The notes beneath the pieces are model-generated. The model was not told the origin of the DNA. It was given only the letters and a program-made list of their open reading frames with translations, and did no database searches. From Gammaproteobacteria bacterium UBA6968 (GTDB lineage: Bacteria > Pseudomonadota > Gammaproteobacteria > Pseudomonadales > Azotimanducaceae): a DNA stretch of 21,103 bases. The stretch spans positions 7,546-28,648 of the forward strand of contig DJYW01000008.1 of the NCBI GenBank assembly GCA_002450255.1, written 5' to 3'. Both the position numbers and the translations under genes were made by a program. Numbering within the stretch: the stretch's first letter is position 1; every line of letters begins with the position of its first letter. Positions 8,090-16,168 of this stretch are shown one piece after another.

Positions 8090-8154
8090 GTAGGCCGAAC
8101 GGGCCAGCTCAATAGCGCCATTATGTCGGCCCATCCTAAGAAGAGGCTGAGCTG

Positions 8155-8253
8155 ATGGAAAAAAGACCAAGGCGTGTAAGACATCTAAAGCGCCACCGAG
8201 AGAACGCGCGCTCGTGCTGTCGCAACCACCGCAAATACGCGTTGCGGCGTTAG
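8155..8253 (+). CDS. Possible 32-residue Arg-rich small protein
   Basis: A short ORF lies between nadA and bepA. It starts with ATG after AAGAGG (about 9 bp spacing), encodes 32 residues beginning MEKRPRRVRHLKRHREN, and contains a CC pair in the middle. Fourteen of 32 residues are Arg or Lys and three are His, so it is extremely basic, like small ribosome- or RNA-binding proteins. Its TAG (8251-8253) overlaps the complement of the bepA TAA (8250-8252), so the two genes converge on shared bases. Several Arg codons are AGA/AGG. I do not recognise the family. It could be a chance ORF; the Shine-Dalgarno-like site and tight packing argue mildly for a real gene. Confidence 0.4.
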   Translation: MEKRPRRVRHLKRHRENARSCCRNHRKYALRR

Positions 8254-9749
8254 CTCTTCTGCATGCGAATTGCTGTGCGCAAATCCTGAATACGTTGCCC
8301 CAGCTTGGCAACCAACTGTTGATTCTTTCCGCGCGCGAGGCGCTGCGCGTACTCTAGATGTTGAATCGCTCGCTGCAGCGCGCCATGCAAGTAAAAGTAC
8401 TCGGCTCGGGCCAAATGCACTTGGGTAATATCGCCCGCCAGCCCAGCTATCTCTGCCAGGTTGAACCAAACAACAGTGTCCAGCGGCCTAAGTTTAGATT
8501 GCTTAGCAAAAATTATTACGGCTTCTGCGTGTTGGTTTTGAGCGGTCAATCCGCGAGCAAGCATCATATCTAACGGATGATTATCGGGGTTAATGAGCAG
8601 TTGCTCAGTCAACAATTCGTTTGCTTCGACATATAGCTCGGCGTCGATGAGAATCTCGGCGAGGGCAAGGGTGGCGAAGATCGGACTGGGAATGTCGTTT
8701 ACGATAGAGCGTACCAACTCGACTGCCTGTTCATGTTGCCCACCAAGGCTAAACGCCTTGGCTAACCCATAGCCTGTGACCCAGTCTTTGGGATTATCAT
8801 CGTAGCGCTTTTGATAGAGCCGAATGCCATTTACGGGACTGTTCTCGAAGTGAAGTTGGACCCGTGCTTGCATCATCCGGTAGAGACTGTTCTGAGGCTC
8901 GGGCGGCTTCGCGACCGCGCGGCTAACTGCAAAACCGTCGCGCGCTTGGTCGCGTGCGTCGGTGATACGGCTTTCTGAGATGGGGTGGGTGAGCAAAAAT
9001 TCGGGCAAACGACTGCTAAATCGATAAGCCCTTTGCATACGCTCAAACATGCGCGCCATGGCATCCGGGTTAAGGCCGGCGCGCTGCATGGTATTGATAC
9101 CGATTCGATCGGCTTCTTGTTCTCGTTCTCTACTGAACCGCAGGCGCTTCGATTGGCCTGCCGCCTGGGCAGTTGACATCGCAGCTAAAGCTGCATCGGA
9201 GCCACCTGCTGCGCCAACTAAAATAGCCGCTACCATGCCCACCAAAGTCGGCAGGGTGGCGGCCTTCTGCGCGGCCAATCCCCGGGCGAAGTGGCGTTGG
9301 CTAATATGTGCCATCTCGTGAGCGACTACAGAACTGTATTCTTCGAAATCCTGGGCATAGATAAACAAACCAGAGTTGATGCCGATAATTCCGCCAGGCG
9401 CTGCGAACGCGTTAATGTCCGGTCTGTTTACAACCAGTACGCTTTGTAGGCCGTCGGTTAGCTCCGAGTGTTGCATCAAGGCGCTCATTTCTTTTTCGAC
9501 AAACGCCTGCAATAAAAGATCGTCGCTGATCGGAACCGAGGCATGGAGTTGTTTCAGGAAAGCCTCGCCAATACGTCTTTCCATTTCTGGCGAGACGAGG
9601 CTTGATGACGCGTCGCCCAGACTTGGCAATTGATTGCCTGAGGCGGCCGCAAAGCGCGGCACCGAACCATACAACATCAATAGCACTGCTAATAATAGTA
9701 CCGCTGCCTGTTTCGGCCCAGTCGCAGAAAGTGGTGTGAAACGAATCAT
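8250..9749 (-). CDS. bepA: BepA-like periplasmic M48 metalloprotease with TPRs
   Basis: BepA (YfgC) is a periplasmic zinc protease and chaperone that helps assemble or degrade LptD and interacts with the BAM complex. Residues quoted here count from a TTG at 9764 (five codons earlier). An N-terminal signal peptide (about 18-41) is followed by the M48 domain with HEMAH (149-153), the third zinc ligand Glu217 in REQEADRIG, and His260 in LLTHPISESR, which corresponds to the regulatory His246 of E. coli. TPR repeats fill residues 300-500. I prefer the ATG at 9749, giving 499 residues, because the TTG has no Shine-Dalgarno at proper spacing. It is divergent from the tusA-like gene, as in Pseudomonas. 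BamC in the same window fits the outer-membrane theme. Confidence 0.93.
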   Translation of the reverse strand: MIRFTPLSATGPKQAAVLLLAVLLMLYGSVPRFAAASGNQLPSLGDASSSLVSPEMERRIGEAFLKQLHASVPISDDLLLQAFVEKEMSALMQHSELTDGLQSVLVVNRPDINAFAAPGGIIGINSGLFIYAQDFEEYSSVVAHEMAHISQRHFARGLAAQKAATLPTLVGMVAAILVGAAGGSDAALAAMSTAQAAGQSKRLRFSREREQEADRIGINTMQRAGLNPDAMARMFERMQRAYRFSSRLPEFLLTHPISESRITDARDQARDGFAVSRAVAKPPEPQNSLYRMMQARVQLHFENSPVNGIRLYQKRYDDNPKDWVTGYGLAKAFSLGGQHEQAVELVRSIVNDIPSPIFATLALAEILIDAELYVEANELLTEQLLINPDNHPLDMMLARGLTAQNQHAEAVIIFAKQSKLRPLDTVVWFNLAEIAGLAGDITQVHLARAEYFYLHGALQRAIQHLEYAQRLARGKNQQLVAKLGQRIQDLRTAIRMQKS

Positions 9750-9979
9750 CAGAAGATTTCGCAACCTTATAACATTGTTGCCGAGGGCGCTCTCTTAGCG
9801 AGCTCTGCAATCATCTAAGCGAATAGACCGCAAAGAGTAGGCCCAAAAGTGGCAAATATCATACCCGCTTTGGCAGGCCTCGTCGTTAGCGCAACTTCAG
9901 TAGGACGCGCATCTTCTTTAGCCAAATTGTTGTGGTTGCAGCGTCGTCCTGACGATGCTTTGTGATAAAGTTTCGCGTT

Positions 9980-10231
9980 ATGAATGATGTCAACAACAAC
10001 GAAGCGGTGCGCCAACTCGACACCACTGGCCTCATGTGTCCTATGCCTTTGCTTAAGACGAAACAGGCATTGAATGCGATGGAGCCCGGCGCTTATCTCG
10101 AAGTTCGCGCAACGGATCCGGGGTCGGTGAAAGACTTTGAAGTGTTTACCCGCCAAAGTGGACATTTATTGTTATCTTCCGAAGTGGCGGAAAGCGGTGT
10201 ATTCGTTTATCGGTTGCAAAAGAAGCAGTGA
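9980..10231 (+). CDS. TusA-family sulfurtransferase
   Basis: This is an 83-residue TusA/SirA/YhhP-like protein. The family signature DTTGLMCPMPLLKTK carries the sulfur-accepting Cys20 followed by PMP, and the rest follows the beta-alpha-beta fold to ATDPGSVKDFEVF and a C-terminal strand. Such proteins pass persulfide sulfur to tRNA thiolation, molybdenum cofactor or other acceptors. The orthologous position in P. aeruginosa (PA1006, adjacent to bepA) has been linked to molybdenum cofactor and nitrate metabolism, so it may not be the tRNA-modifying TusA itself. A GTG at 9962 is in frame; the ATG at 9980 fits homologues better. Its TGA overlaps the GTG of the next gene by four bases, indicating translational coupling. 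Confidence 0.93.
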   Translation: MNDVNNNEAVRQLDTTGLMCPMPLLKTKQALNAMEPGAYLEVRATDPGSVKDFEVFTRQSGHLLLSSEVAESGVFVYRLQKKQ

Positions 10232-11337
10232 AGTTTTTAGACGTCGCTGCTAGTTGGATCAATCGCTACTTTGCTCGCGAAGATGCGATTTTTTTCGTTG
10301 CCGCCACTTCTTTGGTGCTGCTTTTTTTAGCGTTTTTCGGAGGTGTATTGGCGCCGGTACTCACTGGCTTAGTGATTGCGTTCCTGTTGCAAGGACTGGT
10401 GAAAAAACTCGAATCCATTGGTATGCCCCGTCTGCCTGCCGTTTACTTGGTGTTTTTATTTTTTTTGGGCTTCGTGCTGGTCACGCTGCTTCTGCTCATT
10501 CCTCTGTTATGGCAGCAGTTGCAAGATCTGATCAATCTGCTTCCGACTCTCTTGACACTCTTGCAGGAACAAGTGATCGCGCTTTCTGGCCGCTTTCCTC
10601 AATATTTGGCGGAAGAGCAAATACGCAGCTTTATCGATCAGGGCGCTCGCGAGATTGGCAACCTAGGCGGTACGATCCTGGGCACCGCTTATGCCCAAGT
10701 GTCTTCAGTGCTCAGCCTCCTTATCTACCTGGTTCTCGTGCCCTTTTCCGTGTTTTTCCTGCTGAAAGACAAAGATGAGTTATTGACTTGGCTGACCACT
10801 CTGCTGCCCGCAGAACGAACCTTGCTTAGCGCGGTCAGTGCAGAAATGAATTTGCAGTTGGGCAACTATGTGCGGGGGAAGTTTATCGAAATCCTGATCA
10901 TCGCTGGGGTAACTTACGTCGCATTCGCATTTTTCGGGCTGAAGTATGCTGCGCTATTAAGCGCGTTGGTGGGTCTTTCTGTACTGATTCCTTTTGTTGG
11001 CGCCGCTCTGGTCACGTTGCCCGTTTTTGCTGTCGCGGTGTTGCAATTTGGCTGGTCCTGGGAAACATCGATGTTGATGCTCACCTACGGGATTATTCAG
11101 TTTCTGGATGGCAATTTCCTGGTCCCGTTAATGTTCTCTGAGGTCGTTGATTTACACCCTATGACAATCATCGTTTCGATCCTGGTTTTTGGCGGTATCG
11201 GGGGCATTTTAGGAGTATTTTTTGCGATCCCTCTGGCAACGCTGATCAAGGCTGTATACAAGGCTTGGCCGAAGCATGACATCGTGCCAATTACACCGCC
11301 CATACCAGAGGGTGCGCCGAGTCAGGAAGTAGAATAA
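10228..11337 (+). CDS. perM: AI-2E family transporter, PerM-like
   Basis: This is a 369-residue polytopic inner-membrane protein of the AI-2E/PerM/TqsA family (PF01594). It has an N-terminal hydrophobic pair (about 20-55), then LFFLGFVLVTLLLLIPLLW, an amphipathic loop (about 90-150), and a C-terminal cluster including VRGKFIEILIIAGV, GLSVLIPFVGAALV and GIIQFLDGNFLVPLMFSEVVDLHP, the most conserved part of the family. It starts with GTG inside the tusA-like stop codon (GTGA). Family members have been linked to autoinducer-2 export, ion transport or permease functions, but the substrate of this branch is unknown. The tusA-like/perM pair is kept together in Pseudomonas, suggesting a functional link. 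Confidence 0.92.
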   Translation: MKFLDVAASWINRYFAREDAIFFVAATSLVLLFLAFFGGVLAPVLTGLVIAFLLQGLVKKLESIGMPRLPAVYLVFLFFLGFVLVTLLLLIPLLWQQLQDLINLLPTLLTLLQEQVIALSGRFPQYLAEEQIRSFIDQGAREIGNLGGTILGTAYAQVSSVLSLLIYLVLVPFSVFFLLKDKDELLTWLTTLLPAERTLLSAVSAEMNLQLGNYVRGKFIEILIIAGVTYVAFAFFGLKYAALLSALVGLSVLIPFVGAALVTLPVFAVAVLQFGWSWETSMLMLTYGIIQFLDGNFLVPLMFSEVVDLHPMTIIVSILVFGGIGGILGVFFAIPLATLIKAVYKAWPKHDIVPITPPIPEGAPSQEVE

Positions 11338-11407
11338 AAACCAACAAAAACCGGAGTGGCGGGCGTTTGACCTGATCACCCCCTCGTTACATTGCTTTGG
11401 AGGCAGT

Positions 11408-13957
11408 ATGTTGATCGAGCAAAATCAGCTCTGGACGTCACGGTGCGTTAGGCTAATTGCTGGCGTAATTTTGTTACTTTTTGCAGTCGTAGGCTGCGGG
11501 AAAGATGCGCCGGAGGGTGCAGGTGGCGATCAATCCATTGCGGCGGTAACGGCGAAAAGCGAAGTGAAAGACGGATTCTTCAAGCTGCTGCAACAAAAGG
11601 ACGATGGCAAACTTTTCCTGGTGCTAAGCGAAGACCAGTTAGGGCAAGCGTTTATCCACACCATGGTGATCCAAGATGGGGTGGTCGATGGCGGCCACTT
11701 CCGTGGCCAATACCGCGATAATAAAATCCTCGAGTTGCGGCGGCACTTCAATAAGATCGAGTTTGTTGAACCGAATACCAGCTACTACTTTGATCCGACG
11801 AACCCCCTGAGTAAAGCAAGCGACGCCAATATGCCGCCCGCGATTTTGGCTGTCGAGACCATCATTGCGGAGGATGAGGTAACCGGTGAGATCCTTATCG
11901 CGTTAGATAGTGTTCTTTTGCATGAGAAACTTGCTCAAGTTAAGCCCACACCCGATCCAAAGAGTAAGCCGGGTGAGCGATTCGGGTTGGGCAAATTGAA
12001 TAATGATCGGTCGAAAATCGTCGCAGCCAAAAGTTACCCCGAAAATACGTCCGTGGTTGTGGATATGGTTTACGAGAACCCCGCACCGGCGCAAACCGGC
12101 GGTGATGACGTGACCGACAGCCGTGCTATGAGTGTGGTGTTGCAACACATGTTTTTGGCGATGCCCGAAAATGATTTTCAGCCGCGTTTCGACGACTACC
12201 GGATTGGCTATTTTTCCGACCGGGTGACGGAGTTAACCAGCCGGAGTGAGACGCCCTACAGAGATATGATTAACCGCTGGCACTTGGTTAAAAAAGATCC
12301 TACTGCCGCAGTATCTGATCCAGTCGAACCAATTACCTGGTGGATAGAGAACACGACGCCGTACGAGTTTCGCGATCTCATAACCGAGGCGGCGCTGAGT
12401 TGGAATAGCGCGTTTGAAAAAGCGGGTTTTAGTAATGCTATCGCAGTGCAGATACAGCCTGATGATGCAGATTGGGACGCTGGCGATATTCGTTACAACG
12501 TACTGCGCTGGACGGCATCGCCGGAGCCGCCTTTTGGCGGTTACGGCCCGTCCTTTACCAACCCTAAAACCGGCCAGATCATCGGCGCGGATATCATGCT
12601 GGAATTTAGCTTTCTCACGAATAGGTTACGTACCCAAGCGGTTTTGCAGTCTCTGAACATCGAATCCGAGACCGATTTAGAGCAGCAGGATTGCCAGCTG
12701 GGTAATTACCTACACCTGTCTAACCTCTATGCGCGCGAAGCGGTCGCGATGATGGGTGACCCAGACCAGCAGGCACAGTTAACAAAAGACAGTATTTATA
12801 TGCTGATTCTGCACGAAATCGGGCACACGCTAGGGCTGACTCACAATATGCGCGCGAGCCAGTTGCAACCAGACCCATTTGATTTGGCTGCTGTAGAGCG
12901 AGATGGTTTGTCTGGTTCGGTGATGGACTATGAGGCAGTTAACGTAGCGCCGCCGGGTAAAACGCAAACCTGGTTTTATCAGAAAAAACCCGGCGCATAT
13001 GACGATTGGGCGATCGAATTCGGTTATTCCGCCGCGCTTGATGATGCCACAGCGGAAGCACAGCGCTTGGCCGCCATACTAGCGCGTTCCGCCGAACCTC
13101 AATTAGTCTACGGGAACGACGCGGACGATATGCGAAGCTCCCGTCGCGGTATTGACCCACACATAAACATCGGCGACATGAGTAGTGACGCCGTAGGCTT
13201 CGCCATCGAGCGCCTCGAACAGCTTGAGCTGGTGCGGCAAAAAATGCTGGCGGAATACGATGGCGAAAGTTATCAGCGGTTGTATAACCATTATCTTGTG
13301 TTGATGAGCCAATACGCTCGATCTGCTCGCGTCATTACCCGGTATGTCGGCGGGGTGCATCTGAACCGCCTACCGCCAGGCAGCAGCAGCGCCGCGCCTT
13401 ATCGCCCGGTGGAGCGGGCGCAACAGGAAAGAGCGATGGCTGCTTTGGCGAAACACTTCTTCGCCTCGGATGTTTTGGAGGGTTCCGCTGCGCTTTTTGC
13501 GCACTTGCAACAACAGCGACGTGGCTTTGATTTCTTCAGTTCTGGCGAGGATCCGAAGATTCATGAAATGTTGCTGCGTGTTCAGAATGGCGCTTTAACG
13601 CATCTGTTGCACCCAAACACTCTACAGCGACTTACCGATTCAGCCCGTTATGGCAACGAGTATAGTGCGTTAGAAATGATCACCGATCTGACCGATGCGA
13701 TTTTTTCGGCTGATATGCGCTCGAGTGTGAACAGCTATCGACAAAATCTGCAAATCGAGTACGTCACTCATCTGATAGACATGGTGCGAGGCAAACGAGC
13801 GGAGCAATACGACCACGTTGCCAAGTCGGCGATATTATTCCAACTCAAGCAATTACAAAAAACGTTGGGCAGCAAGCGACGTGGTGACAATGCGACGCGT
13901 GCGCATACGCAACACTTGGTTTTCCTGATCGACCGTGCGTTGGCGATTAATGCCTAA
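11408..13957 (+). CDS. Metzincin lipoprotein, DUF5117/DUF4953 zinc protease
   Basis: This is a large secreted zinc metalloprotease-like protein of 849 residues. The N-terminus is a lipoprotein signal (TM segment about 14-28, lipobox VVGC, lipidated Cys30) with Gly rather than Asp at +2, which suits outer-membrane sorting. Residues 50-400 match the DUF5117-type domain (DDGKLFLVLSEDQLGQAF, FDDYRIGYFSDR). The metzincin zinc site HEIGHTLGLTH spans 469-479, with the Met-turn SVMDYEAV around Met506; the C-terminal half resembles DUF4953. GGAGG precedes the start. Homologues are common in Bacteroidota and gammaproteobacteria but their substrates are not well known. It is separated from perM by 70 bp and from dapA by about 210 bp, so it is probably its own unit. 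It sits where other genes (bcp and a gcvR-like gene in Pseudomonas) are expected. Confidence 0.9.
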   Translation: MLIEQNQLWTSRCVRLIAGVILLLFAVVGCGKDAPEGAGGDQSIAAVTAKSEVKDGFFKLLQQKDDGKLFLVLSEDQLGQAFIHTMVIQDGVVDGGHFRGQYRDNKILELRRHFNKIEFVEPNTSYYFDPTNPLSKASDANMPPAILAVETIIAEDEVTGEILIALDSVLLHEKLAQVKPTPDPKSKPGERFGLGKLNNDRSKIVAAKSYPENTSVVVDMVYENPAPAQTGGDDVTDSRAMSVVLQHMFLAMPENDFQPRFDDYRIGYFSDRVTELTSRSETPYRDMINRWHLVKKDPTAAVSDPVEPITWWIENTTPYEFRDLITEAALSWNSAFEKAGFSNAIAVQIQPDDADWDAGDIRYNVLRWTASPEPPFGGYGPSFTNPKTGQIIGADIMLEFSFLTNRLRTQAVLQSLNIESETDLEQQDCQLGNYLHLSNLYAREAVAMMGDPDQQAQLTKDSIYMLILHEIGHTLGLTHNMRASQLQPDPFDLAAVERDGLSGSVMDYEAVNVAPPGKTQTWFYQKKPGAYDDWAIEFGYSAALDDATAEAQRLAAILARSAEPQLVYGNDADDMRSSRRGIDPHINIGDMSSDAVGFAIERLEQLELVRQKMLAEYDGESYQRLYNHYLVLMSQYARSARVITRYVGGVHLNRLPPGSSSAAPYRPVERAQQERAMAALAKHFFASDVLEGSAALFAHLQQQRRGFDFFSSGEDPKIHEMLLRVQNGALTHLLHPNTLQRLTDSARYGNEYSALEMITDLTDAIFSADMRSSVNSYRQNLQIEYVTHLIDMVRGKRAEQYDHVAKSAILFQLKQLQKTLGSKRRGDNATRAHTQHLVFLIDRALAINA

Positions 13958-13984
13958 CCATAGCGAAGTTGGCTTGCGTGATAC

Positions 13985-14028
13985 GCGAGGTGCCAAGGTA
14001 ATATTTTGCAGGGTTTTTTTAACCTCGC
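13985..14028. other. Inverted repeat with T7 tract after metzincin gene
   Basis: GCGAGGT (13985-13991) and ACCTCGC (14022-14028) form a 7-bp inverted repeat with a 30-nt loop. The loop contains a run of seven T (14014-14020). The T-run lies inside, not after, the stem, so this is not a standard intrinsic terminator. It is the only structure I see in the 211-bp gap before dapA that could end metzincin transcription. Confidence 0.22.
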
Positions 14029-14070
14029 CTTGATTCGCGGCGGGCTCGAGCTTGCTGGTGGGAAAAACCG

Positions 14071-14163
14071 ATGAAGGCGGTGAATTATAAGTTGGCGTCG
14101 CTTGTCCACGACGCCTCCTCTGCGTACCATCGGGCGCTTCTGATGATGCCGAGAGTGGGGTAA
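14071..14163 (+). CDS. Possible 30-residue leader ORF before dapA
   Basis: An ATG at 14071 opens a 30-codon frame (MKAVNYKLASLVHD to MMPRVG) whose TAA (14161-14163) overlaps an ATG at 14163 as TAATG, which is in frame with dapA. GGTGGG lies about 9 bp upstream. It has only two Lys codons, so it does not look like a lysine attenuator. It may be a translationally coupled leader peptide or chance. Confidence 0.22.
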   Translation: MKAVNYKLASLVHDASSAYHRALLMMPRVG

Positions 14164-14168
14164 TGGCC

Positions 14169-15059
14169 ATGTTGACAGGAAGCCTTGTGGCGTTAATAAC
14201 GCCAATGAGCACAGATGGAGAAATCGATTGGCCGACTCTGGATAAACTTTTGGAGTGGCACATTCAAGAAGGCACCCGGGGCATTATCGCCATGGGGACT
14301 ACTGGAGAATCGGCTACTTTAGACACCGACGAACATCTGCAGGTAATCAAACGCTGTATCGAGGTTGTGGACCAACGCATTCCCGTAGTCGCTGGCACAG
14401 GCAGTAATTCAACCGCTGAAGCGATTCACCAAACCAAGGAAGCCGCTCGACTTGGTGCCGACGCATGCTTAGTTGTCACACCTTATTACAATCGACCTAC
14501 GCAGGAAGGCTTAGTCCATCACTTTAAGGCGATTGCCGCGGTCAGCGAGTTACCCGTCATTTTATACAATGTCCCGCCTCGAACAGGGTGCGATATGTTG
14601 GCAGACACCGTCGCACGACTTGCTGAGGTCGATCGTATTGTGGGTATTAAGGACGCTTGTGGAGACGCAGAGCGAGTCAAATTGATTCGCGATCGAGTCG
14701 ATGACGACTTTTATATTTTGTCCGGAGAAGATGCACAAACGATGCGAATGATGGAGCTCGGCGCGGTCGGTACGATCTCGGTTACAGCCAACGTGCTGCC
14801 AAAAGCGATGAGTGAGTTTTGCGCACGTTATTTGTCTGGTGATAAAGCCTCATCTGCACAGATTGATGCGGTCTTGCAGAGCGTTCACGACATACTATTT
14901 GTTGAGTCGTCACCTACGCCGACTAAGTGGATTCTCGCGGATAAGGGGTTGATCGAGGGCGGCATACGACTTCCGCTTATTCCACTGTCGACGCAGCATC
15001 ACGAAACGGTTAGACAGCGAATCACAGCGGCGGAAGCCGAATTAAAGGCAGTTATATGA
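14169..15059 (+). CDS. dapA: 4-hydroxy-tetrahydrodipicolinate synthase
   Basis: DapA condenses pyruvate with aspartate semialdehyde at the branch to lysine and diaminopimelate. The product of 296 residues is a (beta/alpha)8 lyase of normal length. Key residues numbered from this start are Thr44-Thr45 (GTTGES), Tyr133 (LYNVPPRTG), Arg138 and the Schiff-base Lys161 (VGIKDACGD), the same numbers as in E. coli. This agreement, plus GGGG at 8-bp spacing, is why I prefer the ATG at 14169 over the in-frame ATG at 14163, which has GGGG only 2 bp away. The gene ends in ATGA, overlapping bamC by four bases. The dapA-bamC pairing is conserved in gammaproteobacteria. Confidence 0.97.
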   Translation: MLTGSLVALITPMSTDGEIDWPTLDKLLEWHIQEGTRGIIAMGTTGESATLDTDEHLQVIKRCIEVVDQRIPVVAGTGSNSTAEAIHQTKEAARLGADACLVVTPYYNRPTQEGLVHHFKAIAAVSELPVILYNVPPRTGCDMLADTVARLAEVDRIVGIKDACGDAERVKLIRDRVDDDFYILSGEDAQTMRMMELGAVGTISVTANVLPKAMSEFCARYLSGDKASSAQIDAVLQSVHDILFVESSPTPTKWILADKGLIEGGIRLPLIPLSTQHHETVRQRITAAEAELKAVI

Positions 15060-16168
15060 GAAAGTTGGTTTTAATCTGCAGTGTTTTGTGGATCGCTGGA
15101 TGCAGTTGGATGCCTGGTATTTCCAAAGAGAAAAAAAATCCGGAAGATTATTTAGAAGTCACGCCGCAACCGCCGCTTGAGGTGCCAGACGGGTTGAATG
15201 CGGATCTAGAGGCCGATCCGTTCCCTATTCCGTTGATACCAGAGCAACCAAAGCCCTTCTTCTATCCGAAGAAGCCGCCATTACCCGATGCGATGTATGC
15301 CAAGGACAATCGTAACGAAGTGCGGTTACAGCGATTGGGGGACCGCAATTGGCTGGCGATTCCAGAGCCGCCCACGACGGCTTGGCCGAAGATGAAGCAG
15401 TTTTTTGCCGATAATGGCGTCCAGCTGACCGATGAAGCGCCGGACGTCGGGCGGCTGAATACTGAATGGCTAGAAGTCGGTGACGACGCTTATCGCGATG
15501 TCGTGCGCACCATTGTCCAGGAAGCACATCAAGAATTAGGTCTTAGCTCTGGGTCAGATCGGTTTATTGTGCGCTTAGAGCAGGGGCTGCAACCTCAATC
15601 CACAGAAATACATATTCGTCATGAGAATGATGCGGTAGGAGAGCCTGCTGCAAACGAGATAGTTTCTCTGCTTGGGTTGCAGTCGGTTGCGGCGACCGCA
15701 GAGCGCAGGTTGTTGAATGAAATTGGTGCTTATATTGCGGCTCGTGTTGCAGAAACCACGGTATCGAAAGTGGCTTTGAGAATTGGCAGCGAGCAGAAAT
15801 CGGTGCTTTCCAAAGATGTCGACGGTCTTCCTAGATTGCTCTTGTTCTTGGATCGGGAGCGCGCCTGGGCGACTCTCGGACAGGCTCTTCGCAACGCGGA
15901 TATTGTTATCGAAAATCAGGACCGAGAGACAGGCAGGATGCAGGTTGCCGTCTCAAGCGGGCTGTTTGACGGCAAGTCTTCGGGTGGGTTTTTGTGTCGG
16001 TTCACCTTTTCATGCGGCAGTCGCGGCGGCGACTACTCGCTCGAGTTAGTGCTCTCGGCCGGTCCCGACGACAGCTTTCAAGTTCGCGTGACTGACGCAG
16101 AACAGGTGCTTCAGAATCCTGAGTTCGCGCAACAATTGCTAGTAATGATTCGGGAATACGCAACCTAA
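15056..16168 (+). CDS. bamC: Outer membrane assembly lipoprotein BamC
   Basis: BamC (NlpB) is a lipoprotein of the BAM complex that inserts beta-barrel proteins into the outer membrane. The 370-residue product has a lipoprotein signal with lipobox IAGC and Cys16. It continues with the unstructured Pro-rich stretch that in E. coli binds BamD (here YLEVTPQPPLEVPDGL and PFPIPLIPEQ), and then two helix-grip domains, the first with NWLAIPEPPTTAWPKMKQFF and LNTEWLE. Sequence drift is high, as usual for BamC outside the enterics. It starts inside the dapA stop (ATGA) and its TAA shares one base with the next ATG (TAATG), so dapA, bamC and the MBL gene should be translated together. Confidence 0.9.
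   Translation: MRKLVLICSVLWIAGCSWMPGISKEKKNPEDYLEVTPQPPLEVPDGLNADLEADPFPIPLIPEQPKPFFYPKKPPLPDAMYAKDNRNEVRLQRLGDRNWLAIPEPPTTAWPKMKQFFADNGVQLTDEAPDVGRLNTEWLEVGDDAYRDVVRTIVQEAHQELGLSSGSDRFIVRLEQGLQPQSTEIHIRHENDAVGEPAANEIVSLLGLQSVAATAERRLLNEIGAYIAARVAETTVSKVALRIGSEQKSVLSKDVDGLPRLLLFLDRERAWATLGQALRNADIVIENQDRETGRMQVAVSSGLFDGKSSGGFLCRFTFSCGSRGGDYSLELVLSAGPDDSFQVRVTDAEQVLQNPEFAQQLLVMIREYAT

Noticed and set aside
8101..8132. GGGCC/GGCCC hairpin after nadA as terminator
   Set aside because: Only 5 bp of stem, a 22-nt loop and no T-run.
8220..8245. CGCAAC/GTTGCG as bepA terminator
   Set aside because: Six-bp stem without a U-run on the bepA strand, and it overlaps the possible small ORF.
9942..9959. 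Hairpin GCGTCGTC/GACGATGC before the tusA-like gene
   Set aside because: One mismatch and a 2-nt loop; no regulatory logic visible, probably chance.
11652..11660. A perfect DnaA box TTATCCACA
   Set aside because: It lies inside the metzincin coding sequence, is isolated, and about 0.6 such matches are expected by chance in the window.
14081..14130. dapA promoter from TATAAG (14086) or TTGTCC-N17-TACCAT (14102-14130)
   Set aside because: The first has no -35 at proper spacing; the second matches only 4 of 6 bases in both hexamers. Neither is strong enough to list.
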